The translations under genes and the position numbers were made by a program. This document shows positions 42,801 through 51,253 of a DNA stretch of 64,000 nt, one piece after another. Position 1 is the stretch's first letter, and every line of letters begins with the position of its first letter. This DNA is from Acutalibacter sp. 1XD8-36. Its GTDB lineage: Bacteria; Bacillota; Clostridia; Oscillospirales; Acutalibacteraceae. Under the pieces are notes generated by a model. The model saw only the letters and a list, made by a program, of their open reading frames with translations, was not told where the DNA came from and made no database searches. The stretch spans positions 558,001 through 622,000 of the forward strand of contig NZ_QZDU01000001.1 in the NCBI RefSeq assembly GCF_009917525.1, read 5' to 3'.

Positions 42801-42867
42801 TTCAAGTATTTTCTTGTTTCTTGAATCAATTTAGCTAATTTTCTGCCTCACATTCAATAGATGCAAA

Positions 42868-42897
42868 TTGCTTTTCACCCACCTTAATGGTTATAAT
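42868..42897 (+). promoter_or_regulatory. Promoter of the AraC-type regulator
   Basis: TTGCTT (42868-42873), 18-bp spacer, TATAAT (42892-42897); start near 42904. Confidence 0.55.
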
Positions 42898-42991
42898 ATA
42901 CGAAACATAGTATTGTTTATTTGGATTTGCGCCATAATTTTCACTTAGCTTCTTTTTAAACGCGCCGTCCCGGGAAGGAGATGACTACATT

Positions 42992-45250
42992 ATGAAAGAG
43001 CCTCGGGAGAAACGCCCTGTCTTCTTCAGTATACTGCTTTCCTATCTTATTACAATGGCCCTGCCTATGGTCCTGCTAAGCTTCCTGTTCTTCTGGTTCC
43101 TCTATCAAACCTACGATAAGGAGCTGATACGCAACGAAGCGGACGCCTTGACCTGGAGCCAGACTCTTATGGACGACGTAGTCAGAGAAATGCAGAGCAA
43201 TGCCAGCATACTTTTAAATTCCAATGAATTTCAGCCGGGTTATTTAATGGAAGCCTATGGCAATTTCTACGATGTGACCCGCAGGCTGTCTAATATTACC
43301 TATACCAACACATTTGTGGACGGCTACTATTATTTGAACGGCGAGGTCAAAATGCTTTATAGCAGGGAGACCATGTTTGATTATAACCGTTTTTGTAAAT
43401 ACGGCCTTCTCTATAAGGGAATGACCGCGGAAAACCTCGAAGACAAGCTGCTGCAAAACAGGGCTACCTACTGGCTGCCCGCCGAGCATAACAATAGCGA
43501 GGGATTTATCACATACTTAGCCACAAACAAAACCAGCAGGCTTCCCCCCAGCGCCGCCATACTCTTCCAGATAAAGGAGTCCACCCTAAAGGAGATACTA
43601 AACCAGGACAGCCGCTCTCAGCAACGCAATATACTGATGATATACGAGGGAAAGCTGCTCTACAGCAGCTCAGATGACTTTTCCCAGGAGCTGCTTGCCG
43701 CAGTCCAGGGGGAGCTGGCCTACGGCGAAGGGAAGCTCCGGGTACAGCTTAACGGCGAGGAGCACCTTGTATTCTATACCGGCTCCGACTCCACCGCCGG
43801 CCTTCAGTATGTGTCCATAGTATCTTTTAGCAGCCTAATGCAGACGGTATCCTTTTACCAGGCCATTTTTATCGCGGTAATCCTGGTAGTCTCCCTGGCA
43901 TGCAGCTTTGCAGTTCTCAGGTTTATGAATATAATCTATACTCCTATGCAGCAGTTCAGCGTTATGATAAACAAGATGTCCGGGGCAACCTCACTTAAAT
44001 CTGACAGGGAGCAGCTGTCAATGGCCCGCAAAACACTGACCGAGCTCCAGGAGAGCCGTCAGAAAAGCCTGCGCCGCGACCTGCTCATTGAGCTTTTGAG
44101 CGGCTGCTTCACTGAACAAAAGGCATTTGAGCAGGAGGCGCAAAAGCTGGAGCTGGATTTGTACGGTGAATTTTACAATGTCATCCTCCTCCAGCTAAAG
44201 TCCGACGGTATGCACACCGCCCCGCCAAACCTCTGTGAAAATATCGGGGCCTTTTGGACAGGCAGCCTCCCCGCCAACCTTAGCGGCCAGTTCCTATCCC
44301 TGCCAGAGACAGCCTCCATAGCCCTGCTGGTGGCCGGTACTACCGAGAATCTTGAAGCGCTCTATCTCCGGCTGGACGGCCTGCGGCTGGCTACAGAGAG
44401 CAACTGGGACGACATAAAGCTGGTGGTAGGCGTCGGGATGGAGACCTCCTGCACCCAGGTTCCGATGGCCTATTTCCAGGCTGAGAAGGCCTGTGATTAC
44501 CGGCTGTTCCAGCAAAACGGCGGGCTCGTCTTCTTCCGGGACATCAGCGGTGACAATAAGTGGAAGGGCATATACCCCAGCCGTGAAATTGACAACCTAT
44601 ATCATGCCATCTCGCAGATAGACCAGGGGCGGGTTTTCCTGTCGCTGCAGTCCCTGCTCTCGGAGATACTGAGCACCGACAGCCTGCTCTATTGCAGCTA
44701 TATCCTTAGGGACGTACTGACCACGTCGGTCCGTGCGCTGCATGAGCTTGACTGTGACGCCGGCAGTGTCGCTCAGCTGTCCCAGGAGTTTACTTACGCC
44801 CTAAACAATGAGGATTCCCTGCGGCAGTATATCTCTGACCTGGGCCACGCTATTACCGACAGCTTTTCCGACCATAAAAAATCTGCGGACTGCGGAGCCC
44901 CCTCGCTGGAATGTAAAAGCGATTCACTGCAGAATATCCTGGACTATATCGCCACCCACTTCTGTGAGGAGACCTTTTCTGTCAAGACCGTTGCTGATAA
45001 TTTCAATATGTCCGTCTCCAACCTCAGCCATTATTTTAAGAAAAACACTGGGCAAAACCTTTCGGAGTATATTGCCTCCCTGCGGTTTGAGCAGGCTAAG
45101 CAGTTACTGCGGAATACCGACCTGCTGCTTCAGGACATCAGCGTCCAATGCGGTTATCTGCATTTATCCACCTTCATGCGGCAGTTCAAGCAGCGGGAGG
45201 GCTGTACTCCTGCCAGCTACCGGGCTAGTTTCAGGCCAAAAAGCCAGTAG
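42992..45250 (+). CDS. Membrane-anchored AraC-family regulator with extracellular sensor
   Basis: A 752-residue one-component regulator. A first membrane helix (about 11-33, FFSILLSYLITMALPMVLLSFLF) and a second (about 288-310) bracket an extracellular sensing domain of about 250 residues. A cytoplasmic linker region follows, and a C-terminal AraC DNA-binding domain with two helix-turn-helix units lies at about 650-747 (ETFSVKTVADNFNMSVSNLSHYFKK, and LLLQDISVQCGYLHLSTFMRQF). This architecture controls sugar-uptake operons in Firmicutes. It is divergent from the GHL6 operon, which is its obvious target, and is followed after 41 nt by garR. The ATG at 42992 has AAGGAG 11 nt upstream. Confidence 0.88.
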   Translation: MKEPREKRPVFFSILLSYLITMALPMVLLSFLFFWFLYQTYDKELIRNEADALTWSQTLMDDVVREMQSNASILLNSNEFQPGYLMEAYGNFYDVTRRLSNITYTNTFVDGYYYLNGEVKMLYSRETMFDYNRFCKYGLLYKGMTAENLEDKLLQNRATYWLPAEHNNSEGFITYLATNKTSRLPPSAAILFQIKESTLKEILNQDSRSQQRNILMIYEGKLLYSSSDDFSQELLAAVQGELAYGEGKLRVQLNGEEHLVFYTGSDSTAGLQYVSIVSFSSLMQTVSFYQAIFIAVILVVSLACSFAVLRFMNIIYTPMQQFSVMINKMSGATSLKSDREQLSMARKTLTELQESRQKSLRRDLLIELLSGCFTEQKAFEQEAQKLELDLYGEFYNVILLQLKSDGMHTAPPNLCENIGAFWTGSLPANLSGQFLSLPETASIALLVAGTTENLEALYLRLDGLRLATESNWDDIKLVVGVGMETSCTQVPMAYFQAEKACDYRLFQQNGGLVFFRDISGDNKWKGIYPSREIDNLYHAISQIDQGRVFLSLQSLLSEILSTDSLLYCSYILRDVLTTSVRALHELDCDAGSVAQLSQEFTYALNNEDSLRQYISDLGHAITDSFSDHKKSADCGAPSLECKSDSLQNILDYIATHFCEETFSVKTVADNFNMSVSNLSHYFKKNTGQNLSEYIASLRFEQAKQLLRNTDLLLQDISVQCGYLHLSTFMRQFKQREGCTPASYRASFRPKSQ

Positions 45251-45291
45251 TGCCTGGCACCAAATATAATTACAAAGAAAGGAAAATAGCA

Positions 45292-46176
45292 ATGAAAGTA
45301 GGAATGATAGGACTGGGAATCATGGGCCGTCCAATGGCAAAGAATCTTTTGAAGGCAGGCTATAACCTTACAGTCAACGACTGTAATCCCGCCGCTGTGG
45401 AGGAACTGGTCTCTGCCGGGGCAAAAGGAGCCTCCAGAACCGAAATAGGCAAAACCTGTGAGCTTGTGCTCACCATGCTTCCAAACGGCCCCCAGGTCAA
45501 GGAGGTAATGCTGGGCCAGGACGGGACCGCGGCCCATATGAAGCCCGGCTCCGCCTTCATTGATATGAGCTCCATCAACCCTGTCACCTCCAAAGAGATA
45601 GCGGCGGCGCTTGAGAAGATGGGGATTGATATGCTGGACGCCCCTGTCTCCGGCGGCGAGCCCAAGGCTGTTGACGGCACCCTGAGCTTCATGGTAGGCG
45701 GCAGGCAGGAGGTGTTTGATAAGTTCAGGCCTGTGTTGGAGGCAATGGGCTCCTCTGTAGTGCGCTGCGGTGAGGTAGGAGCGGGCAACACCACAAAGCT
45801 TGCCAATCAGATAATCGTGGCCTGTAATATCCAGGCCCTGTCAGAGGCCTTCACCCTGGCCCAAATGGCCGGGGTCGAGCCCAGCCTGGTCTTTGAGGCC
45901 ATTCGGGGCGGGCTTGCCGGTTCTGTAGTTATGGACGCCAAGGCTCCTATGATGATGGCAGGCAACGATACTCCCGGCTTTAAAATTGATTTGCATATCA
46001 AAGACCTGGGCAACGCTCTTGACTGTGCCCACACTGTCGGAGCCCCGGCTCCCATGACTGCCCATGTTCAGGAGATACTTCAGTGGGTGCATAGTCATGA
46101 CGACGGGCAAAAGGACCATAGCGCCATAGCCCAGTATTATGAGCATTTAGCGGGCATTCGCCTGGGCAGGGAATAG
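45292..46176 (+). CDS. garR: 2-hydroxy-3-oxopropionate (tartronate semialdehyde) reductase
   Basis: A 294-residue beta-hydroxyacid dehydrogenase that reduces tartronate semialdehyde to D-glycerate. The NAD-binding GLGIMGRPMAKNLLKAGY is at the N-terminus; the substrate motif DAPVSGGEPKAVDGTLSFMVGG near 118-139, catalytic Lys in GNTTKLANQ near 170 and KIDLHIKDLGNAL near 238 match E. coli GarR closely along the whole length. The start at 45292 follows AGAAAGGAAAA. It is followed by glycerate 2-kinase, giving the classical pair tartronate semialdehyde, glycerate, 2-phosphoglycerate. Confidence 0.9.
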   Translation: MKVGMIGLGIMGRPMAKNLLKAGYNLTVNDCNPAAVEELVSAGAKGASRTEIGKTCELVLTMLPNGPQVKEVMLGQDGTAAHMKPGSAFIDMSSINPVTSKEIAAALEKMGIDMLDAPVSGGEPKAVDGTLSFMVGGRQEVFDKFRPVLEAMGSSVVRCGEVGAGNTTKLANQIIVACNIQALSEAFTLAQMAGVEPSLVFEAIRGGLAGSVVMDAKAPMMMAGNDTPGFKIDLHIKDLGNALDCAHTVGAPAPMTAHVQEILQWVHSHDDGQKDHSAIAQYYEHLAGIRLGRE

Positions 46177-46195
46177 CCCGCTCCCGCCCCGCAAT

Positions 46196-46225
46196 TTGAC
46201 AACAGAACACAACATATGATAAGAT
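46196..46225 (+). promoter_or_regulatory. Promoter of the glycerate kinase gene
   Basis: TTGACA (46196-46201), 18-bp spacer, TAAGAT (46220-46225), in the 111-nt gap after garR; it can add transcription to read-through from upstream. Confidence 0.55.
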
Positions 46226-46287
46226 AAAAATAAGGTCGGCAGTGCCGCGGGCCATGCCGGTCTTCACTTTTAGCGGAGGTGTGCAGA

Positions 46288-47532
46288 ATGGACAAAAACC
46301 TGCGGCAGGACGCCGAGAGAATAATTTCAGACAGCATAAAAGCCGTCCTTCCCGATGAAGCAGTGCTGCGGGCGCTGAAGGATTTTTCGCCCGGTAAGGG
46401 CCGGGTGCTGCTGGCAGCCGCGGGGAAGGCGGCATGGCAGATGGCAAGGGCCGCGGTGGAGGCGCTGGGCCATGTAGACGGCGGCGTGGCAGTGACAAAA
46501 TACGGACATATTATGGGGGAAATACCCAATGTGAGCTGCTGGGAAGCCGGGCACCCTGTCCCTGACGGCAACAGCTTTGCCGCCACTGACAGGGTCCTAA
46601 GCATGGTCCGGGGGCTTTCCAAAGAGGATAATGTGCTGTTCTTGCTCTCCGGCGGCGGGAGCGCCCTGTTTGAGAAGCCGCTGATACCCGGGGACGAGCT
46701 TCAGGATATCACCCGGCAGCTGCTGGCCTGCGGCGCGGATATCACAGAGATTAACACCATCCGCAAGCGGCTTTCGGCGGTAAAGGGCGGACGGTTTGCC
46801 CAGGCCTGTTCACCGGCCCGGGTGTTCAGTATCGTGCTCAGCGATATTATCGGCGACCCTCTGGACATGATTGCCAGCGGCCCAGCCTGCCCGGACTCCT
46901 CCACCTGCGCCCAGGCCATGGCTATTGTTGAGAAATATTCCCTGTCCCTATCCCCCGCCGCTTTAAGCCTGCTGGGTAAGGAGACCCCCAAGGCCCTCAA
47001 TAATGTCACCACACGAATCACCGGCAGTGTAAGGGAGCTCTGTGCCGCTGCCGCCGATTCCTGCCGCAGTCTGGGCTACCAGCCGGTGCTTCTGACCGAC
47101 CGGCTGGACTGCGAGGCCCGGGAGGCCGGGCGCTTCCTGGCGGCAGTCCTCTGCAGTCATGCCGGCGACAGCCGCAGCCTGGCCTTTATCGCCGGCGGTG
47201 AGACTGTTGTGCACCTGACCGGCAGCGGGCTCGGCGGGCGAAACCAGGAGCTGGCCCTTGCTGCCGCTTTGGGGATATCCGGGATTGACGGCGCTGCCGT
47301 GTTCTCTGTTGGCAGCGACGGCACCGACGGCCCTACAGATGCAGCCGGGGGATATGTGGACGGCGATACCCTGGGGGAGCTGACTACAAAGGGGCTGGAC
47401 CTGTCCGCTATACTTAAAGACAACGACGCTTATAATGGGCTCAAGGCTGTTGGCGGGCTGATAATCACCGGACCCACCGGCACCAATGTAAACGATGTGT
47501 CCGTAGCCCTGCTGCGCAGAGCCGTGGAATAG
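46288..47532 (+). CDS. Glycerate 2-kinase, MOFRL (DUF4147) family
   Basis: A 414-residue kinase that converts D-glycerate to 2-phosphoglycerate with ATP. The N-terminal DUF4147 domain has AAGKAAWQMARA near 40, a FLLSGGGSALFEKP loop near 117 and TEINTIRKRLSAVKGGR near 152; the C-terminal MOFRL domain carries SGLGGRNQELALAAALG near 313 and SVGSDGTDGPTDAAGG near 338. The start at 46288 follows GGAGG; a GTG 9 nt earlier overlaps that site. It feeds products of garR and possibly of the two D-2-hydroxyacid dehydrogenases into lower glycolysis. Confidence 0.92.
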   Translation: MDKNLRQDAERIISDSIKAVLPDEAVLRALKDFSPGKGRVLLAAAGKAAWQMARAAVEALGHVDGGVAVTKYGHIMGEIPNVSCWEAGHPVPDGNSFAATDRVLSMVRGLSKEDNVLFLLSGGGSALFEKPLIPGDELQDITRQLLACGADITEINTIRKRLSAVKGGRFAQACSPARVFSIVLSDIIGDPLDMIASGPACPDSSTCAQAMAIVEKYSLSLSPAALSLLGKETPKALNNVTTRITGSVRELCAAAADSCRSLGYQPVLLTDRLDCEAREAGRFLAAVLCSHAGDSRSLAFIAGGETVVHLTGSGLGGRNQELALAAALGISGIDGAAVFSVGSDGTDGPTDAAGGYVDGDTLGELTTKGLDLSAILKDNDAYNGLKAVGGLIITGPTGTNVNDVSVALLRRAVE

Positions 47533-47591
47533 ACAAACTAGAGGGGTAACAAAATTATGAAGATAATTGCTTACCGTTCCGGGAGGCGAAT

Positions 47592-48380
47592 ATGCAAAAA
47601 TTAAGCCATATTGATAATGGGAAACAATTTGACTGGGGGCTTGCCTCAGAGGACTATGCCAAATATCGCGATATTTATCCCGCTGAGTTCTATCAAAAAC
47701 TTATCGGCCTTGGTCTATGCGTTAGAGGCCAATCTGTTTTGGATTTAGGGACAGGGACGGGGGTTTTGCCGCGAAACATGTATCAGTTCGGCGCAAAATT
47801 TGTTGGAGCTGATATATCGGAAAATCAAATTAAGCAGGCAATAAAGCTTTCAAAATCTTCGGGGCTGGATATAGATTATGTGGTCGCCTCGGCAGAAACT
47901 TTTGATTTCCCGGACAAAACCTTCGATGTTGTAACCGCTTGCCAGTGCTTTATGTATTTCGACAAGTCCATAGCTTTGCCCAAAATACATAGAGTCTTAA
48001 AAGAGAATGGCCATTTTGTCATATTGTTCATGGCGTGGCTGCCTTTTGAAGATGAAATTGCAAAAACAAGCGAAGACATGGTTTTAAAATATAATCCGGC
48101 TTGGACAGGCGGAGGGCTCAGGCGTTACGAACTTGAAGCGCCAGAGTGGCTTGGGAATATGTTTGAGGTTGCCAACACCATCACTTATGATATAAAAGTA
48201 CCATTCACCCGCGAAACATGGCACGGACGTATAAAGGCCTGCCGCGGTATCGGCGCTTCGTCGCTAAGCTCTGGGGAAATTGCCGCCTGGGAAAGTGAGC
48301 ACAAAAGCTATATGGAAAGTCTGCCCGAAACATTTGATATACTGCACTATGCCACGGTAATGGATTTGCGGGCAAAATAG
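47592..48380 (+). CDS. Class I SAM-dependent methyltransferase
   Basis: A 262-residue protein with a methyltransferase-11 type Rossmann domain: motif I VLDLGTGTGVLPR near 50-62, an acidic residue in FVGADISENQ near 76, and FDVVTACQCFMYFD near 115-128. The C-terminal part (about 165-262) is probably substrate recognition. Substrate unknown; homologues act on small molecules. The gene is clearly more AT-rich than the neighbouring sugar and ABC genes, which suggests later acquisition. The ATG has GGGAGG 5 nt upstream. A terminator follows at 48453. Confidence 0.85.
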   Translation: MQKLSHIDNGKQFDWGLASEDYAKYRDIYPAEFYQKLIGLGLCVRGQSVLDLGTGTGVLPRNMYQFGAKFVGADISENQIKQAIKLSKSSGLDIDYVVASAETFDFPDKTFDVVTACQCFMYFDKSIALPKIHRVLKENGHFVILFMAWLPFEDEIAKTSEDMVLKYNPAWTGGGLRRYELEAPEWLGNMFEVANTITYDIKVPFTRETWHGRIKACRGIGASSLSSGEIAAWESEHKSYMESLPETFDILHYATVMDLRAK

Positions 48381-48452
48381 CCTCACGCCTTTTTGTACAC
48401 TGTCCAAAAGTGCCATAGTAAGTTATATGCCCATGTAGAGTAAAAGTATAGT

Positions 48453-48490
48453 AAAATCGGGGTGCAGTTTGCCGACTGCACCCCGATTTT
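48453..48490. terminator. Bidirectional terminator after the methyltransferase gene
   Basis: Perfect 16-bp arms (AAAATCGGGGTGCAGT, 48453-48468, and its complement, 48475-48490) with a 6-nt loop and flanking T/A runs, between convergent genes. Confidence 0.92.
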
Positions 48491-48535
48491 TCATGCCTTG
48501 TTATGAAGCCAACTCTATGGGTAAACTTTGTTTTT

Positions 48536-49441
48536 TCAATCAGCCGGACCTCCCTGCTCAGCCGCCATGCCACCGGAAAAGCCCAGCTCAATCAGCAGCT
48601 CTCCGTTCTCTATCCGAGCGGAAGCTTTTCCGTCCATTTGCTCCATCAGCTCCCGGACAATAGTCAGCCCCAGCCCAGCTCCGCCGTTGTTTCGGGCTGG
48701 GTTTCTCTGATACAGCCGGTCAAAAATACGGCTCGGGTCTGGCACTGGCCCCTCCTCTATGAGGTTGGCAAAGCAGACGCCACTTTCTGTGACGGATATG
48801 GAGAGGTCCCCGCTCCCATGCCGGATTGCGTTGGCAATCAAATTCCTGTAAATCCTCCCGAGCGCCTCTTTGTCCGCGTAAAAGGAGATGTCCTCGCGGT
48901 CAAACCGCAGCCTCGGCTCAATTCCAGCCGTCTCCAGCTGGAGATAAAACTCAGCCAGCACGTCGTACATCGGCGGGAGCACCGCTGTCATTTTGCATTT
49001 CAGGGGCAGGGAGCCGCTTTGCAGGCGAGTGTAGAGGAACAGTTCATCCAACAGTCCGTCCAGCTCACCTAAACGCCTTCCAATGATTTTCAGGTACTCC
49101 TCCCCTTTCTCCGGCTCCTCCTCCAGCAGCTGCAAATACCCCATTGCCCCTGCCAGGGGCGTGCGGATATCGTGGGAGATACAGGCCATTGTGTGCCTGA
49201 GCTCCCTCTCCCTGCTGAGGGTCTCCTGCCGGAGCTGCCTGCCTTTTTCCAGCCGCCTGTTCACCGCCCTGCACAGCCTCCTGGCAGGCTTGCCGCCGGC
49301 TTCTACCGTCAGGGCCAGGTTGCTCTCCGCCGGGGTCTCCTCCAATATCCGGGACATTTCCTGCATTTGCCTTCGGTATGCGTGCAGCCTGAAAAGCGCC
49401 AGTGCCAGCGCAAAAACAGCAAGGATTAAAACCGCCAGCAT
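48536..49441 (-). CDS. Sensor histidine kinase of an antimicrobial-resistance module
   Basis: A 301-residue kinase with a single N-terminal membrane helix (about 1-18), almost no extracellular part, a HAMP-like linker, the H-box ISHDIRTPLAGAMGY near 90 and an ATPase domain (NLIANAIRHG near 205, GGAGLGLTIVRELME near 258). A minimal sensor with an ABC transporter and OmpR-type regulator in the same operon matches intramembrane-sensing systems that respond to cell-wall-active peptides. It is the last gene of the four, 14 nt after the permease. Confidence 0.88.
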   Translation of the reverse strand: MLAVLILAVFALALALFRLHAYRRQMQEMSRILEETPAESNLALTVEAGGKPARRLCRAVNRRLEKGRQLRQETLSRERELRHTMACISHDIRTPLAGAMGYLQLLEEEPEKGEEYLKIIGRRLGELDGLLDELFLYTRLQSGSLPLKCKMTAVLPPMYDVLAEFYLQLETAGIEPRLRFDREDISFYADKEALGRIYRNLIANAIRHGSGDLSISVTESGVCFANLIEEGPVPDPSRIFDRLYQRNPARNNGGAGLGLTIVRELMEQMDGKASARIENGELLIELGFSGGMAAEQGGPAD

Positions 49442-49455
49442 GGAGAGCCCTCCCT

Positions 49456-50256
49456 TCAGATATCCCGTTTTTTAGTCAGCAGCAGGCTTACAGCAATGTA
49501 AAGCACGCTCCACACAGCCACGCCCGCCAGGATAGTCCAAGCCTGCACCATCCCCGGCGCACAGCTGACGCTCACCAAGGAGCTGATGAAATACTTATCT
49601 ATGCGGGGCAAGCCCAGTGTCTCGGTAAGCGTTCCGAGTATCAGCGCGGGGAATCCCGCGCCGCAGAATAGCGACATAAATACCCCTAAGGACGCGCTGC
49701 GCGTTACCGTCACCATAGTAAAGGCCATCAGCGAAAACGCCCAGGTGGGCAGCCAAATCCAGAAGGTGTAGCCGGCCATATCTCCTATAGTGCTGGCAAT
49801 CGGGTGCAGCCCGAAGAACGGCGGCAGCACCAGGGCGAAAAGCACGGATACCACCGTGACTATGCCGCTGTATACCCCGCCAATGAGCACCTTTGAGGCT
49901 ATATACTCCCAGCGCCCGGGCCTTGCAAAACAGATATTTTTAATGTACCCTCCCGCAAAATCTCCACCAGCAAAGAAGGTCATCCCCATGCCCGCCAATA
50001 TGAGCAGGCAGCCGTTTGCCAGGCACTCATGGACAAAGGTAAGCTGGCTCATTCCGTCGATATAGGCCCTCATCTGGTAATCCGCGCCATCTACCTCCAC
50101 ACCGCTCTCCTCCATTGCCTTTAAAACCTCCGGAGATGACATTATAGACAGCATGAAGCACATAAACAGGACCATGGCTACGGCTACTGCCAGCATAATA
50201 TAAAAGGTACGGCTTTTAAGCAGCCTGCGGCTGTCCATTCTAAATATGTTAAACAT
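49456..50256 (-). CDS. ABC-2 type permease (lantibiotic/bacitracin-type exporter subunit)
   Basis: A 266-residue membrane protein with six helices and a long loop after the first (about 45-80, EVLKAMEESGVEVDGADYQMRAY), typical of LanE/LanG or BcrB-like subunits. ATG at 50256 with GGGAGGGG upstream; it overlaps the ATPase gene by 8 nt, so translation is coupled. No second permease gene is present, so the transporter may be a homodimeric BcrAB-like form. Confidence 0.85.
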   Translation of the reverse strand: MFNIFRMDSRRLLKSRTFYIMLAVAVAMVLFMCFMLSIMSSPEVLKAMEESGVEVDGADYQMRAYIDGMSQLTFVHECLANGCLLILAGMGMTFFAGGDFAGGYIKNICFARPGRWEYIASKVLIGGVYSGIVTVVSVLFALVLPPFFGLHPIASTIGDMAGYTFWIWLPTWAFSLMAFTMVTVTRSASLGVFMSLFCGAGFPALILGTLTETLGLPRIDKYFISSLVSVSCAPGMVQAWTILAGVAVWSVLYIAVSLLLTKKRDI

Positions 50257-51160
50257 GGCTTTCCCCTCCCATTTTCTCCAAAAAATAACCCTCAAGGTCC
50301 TGCCGGTGCGTGCCCATTTCCTCTAGGGCGATACCTGCATTTGCAAGGGACTGGCCCACGGCCTTTGCGTCCACTCCGTCGTATATGCGTAGCTCCCCCT
50401 CGGGCCGCATTTCCCAGCGCTTCAGGCTGAACTCACGCTCCAGGACAGCAGCGGCCTTTTTGGGCTGGTCCGTGCGCAGGTGCAGGTAGTCGGTGCATTT
50501 CTGCTCCAGCTCCCGGGCTCCCAGCTGCTCTATCATCCTGCCCTGCCGTATAATGCCGTACCGTGTGGCTATCTTGCTGAGCTCCCCCAGTATATGGGAG
50601 CTCAGCAGGATTGTGAGGCCGCGCTCCCGGTTAAGTTGCTGAAGCAGCTCCCGCATTTCCCGGATTCCCTCAGGGTCCAGGCCGTTGATGGGCTCATCCA
50701 GCAGCAGTAGGTCCGGGCTGCCCAGCAGCGCAATACCAACGCCCAGCCGCTGCTTCATACCCATGGAATACTGTTTCACCGGCTTTCTCTCACCTGGGGC
50801 AAGGCCCACTGTTTTCAGCGTTTCATCTACCTTCGCCTTGGGGTCGGCCACCCCCAGAAGGTCGGCGTAAAGGCGCAGGTTCTCCCGCCCGCTCAGGTCC
50901 TTGTACAGCCCCGGCTGCTCAATCAGCATACCTATCCGCCGGTGGGCTACCGTGTCCCTGAGTGGCCTGTCGAAAATGGTTATCTCTCCTTCTGTGGGGC
51001 TTGCCAAGCCGCATAACAATTTAAGCGTGGTGGACTTCCCGGCCCCGTTCTGACCGATAAAGCCGTAGATGTCCCCCTGCTCTACCTTCAGCTCCAGGTG
51101 GTCCACGGCCCATTTGTCCTTATAGCGCTTGGACAGGCCCATTGTCTTTATGACTGCCAT
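50249..51160 (-). CDS. ABC transporter ATP-binding protein (BcrA/lantibiotic type)
   Basis: A 303-residue ATPase: Walker A GQNGAGKSTT near 37, signature YSMGMKQRLG near 131, Walker B LLLLDEPINGLDP near 152, and a C-terminal extension of about 80 residues as in BcrA-type proteins. The start at 51160 (MAVIKTMGLSKRYK) follows AAGGAGG. It has its own extended -10 promoter at 51194-51199, preceded by tandem boxes that are probably bound by the co-encoded response regulator. Confidence 0.92.
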   Translation of the reverse strand: MAVIKTMGLSKRYKDKWAVDHLELKVEQGDIYGFIGQNGAGKSTTLKLLCGLASPTEGEITIFDRPLRDTVAHRRIGMLIEQPGLYKDLSGRENLRLYADLLGVADPKAKVDETLKTVGLAPGERKPVKQYSMGMKQRLGVGIALLGSPDLLLLDEPINGLDPEGIREMRELLQQLNRERGLTILLSSHILGELSKIATRYGIIRQGRMIEQLGARELEQKCTDYLHLRTDQPKKAAAVLEREFSLKRWEMRPEGELRIYDGVDAKAVGQSLANAGIALEEMGTHRQDLEGYFLEKMGGESHV

Positions 51161-51193
51161 TCCAATGTCCTCCTTTGTTTGGTTTACAGGCAT

Positions 51194-51199
51194 AGTATA
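51194..51199 (-). promoter_or_regulatory. Extended -10 promoter of the ABC genes
   Basis: On the minus strand TGCTATACT (TGn plus TATACT), about 34 nt before the ATG at 51160; the -35 is weak (TTGCGA at 19 bp), as expected for an activated promoter. Confidence 0.65.
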
Positions 51200-51220
51200 G
51201 CAGGCAAGTGTCCAAACTTC

Positions 51221-51253
51221 GCAAAGAAAGGGTAAAGAAAGTATAAAGTTCAG
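51221..51253. promoter_or_regulatory. Tandem 11-bp boxes, probable response-regulator operator
   Basis: GCAAAGAAAGG (51221-51231), GTAAAGAAAGT (51232-51242) and a weaker ATAAAGTTCAG (51243-51253) repeat with an 11-bp period just upstream of the -35 position of the ABC promoter. OmpR-type regulators bind direct repeats of about this period. Confidence 0.6.

Larger units (their letters stand above)
42650..42991. other. 342-bp divergent regulatory region
   Basis: AT-rich gap between the GHL6 operon (minus) and the AraC-type regulator (plus). It contains three copies of (G/A)TTCAATA: 42771-42778 (inverted), 42793-42800 and 42852-42859. The first two form an inverted repeat with a 14-bp spacer; the second and third are direct repeats 59 bp apart, each preceded by CAC or CA. 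The plus promoter is at 42868-42897. A minus promoter is expected left of the inverted pair, with possible -10 TAAAAT near 42735, but no clear -35. No gene was seen. Confidence 0.6.

Noticed and set aside
42981-42995. Four-codon frame MTTL ending at the AraC gene start (ATGA overlap)
   Set aside because: Too short to interpret; likely a by-product of the ribosome-site region, although it sits between AAGGAG and the real ATG.
47557-47604. 15-codon frame MKIIAYRSGRRICKN before the methyltransferase
   Set aside because: No good ribosome site of its own close to its ATG, and no conserved features; it only overlaps the next start. A coupling role cannot be excluded.
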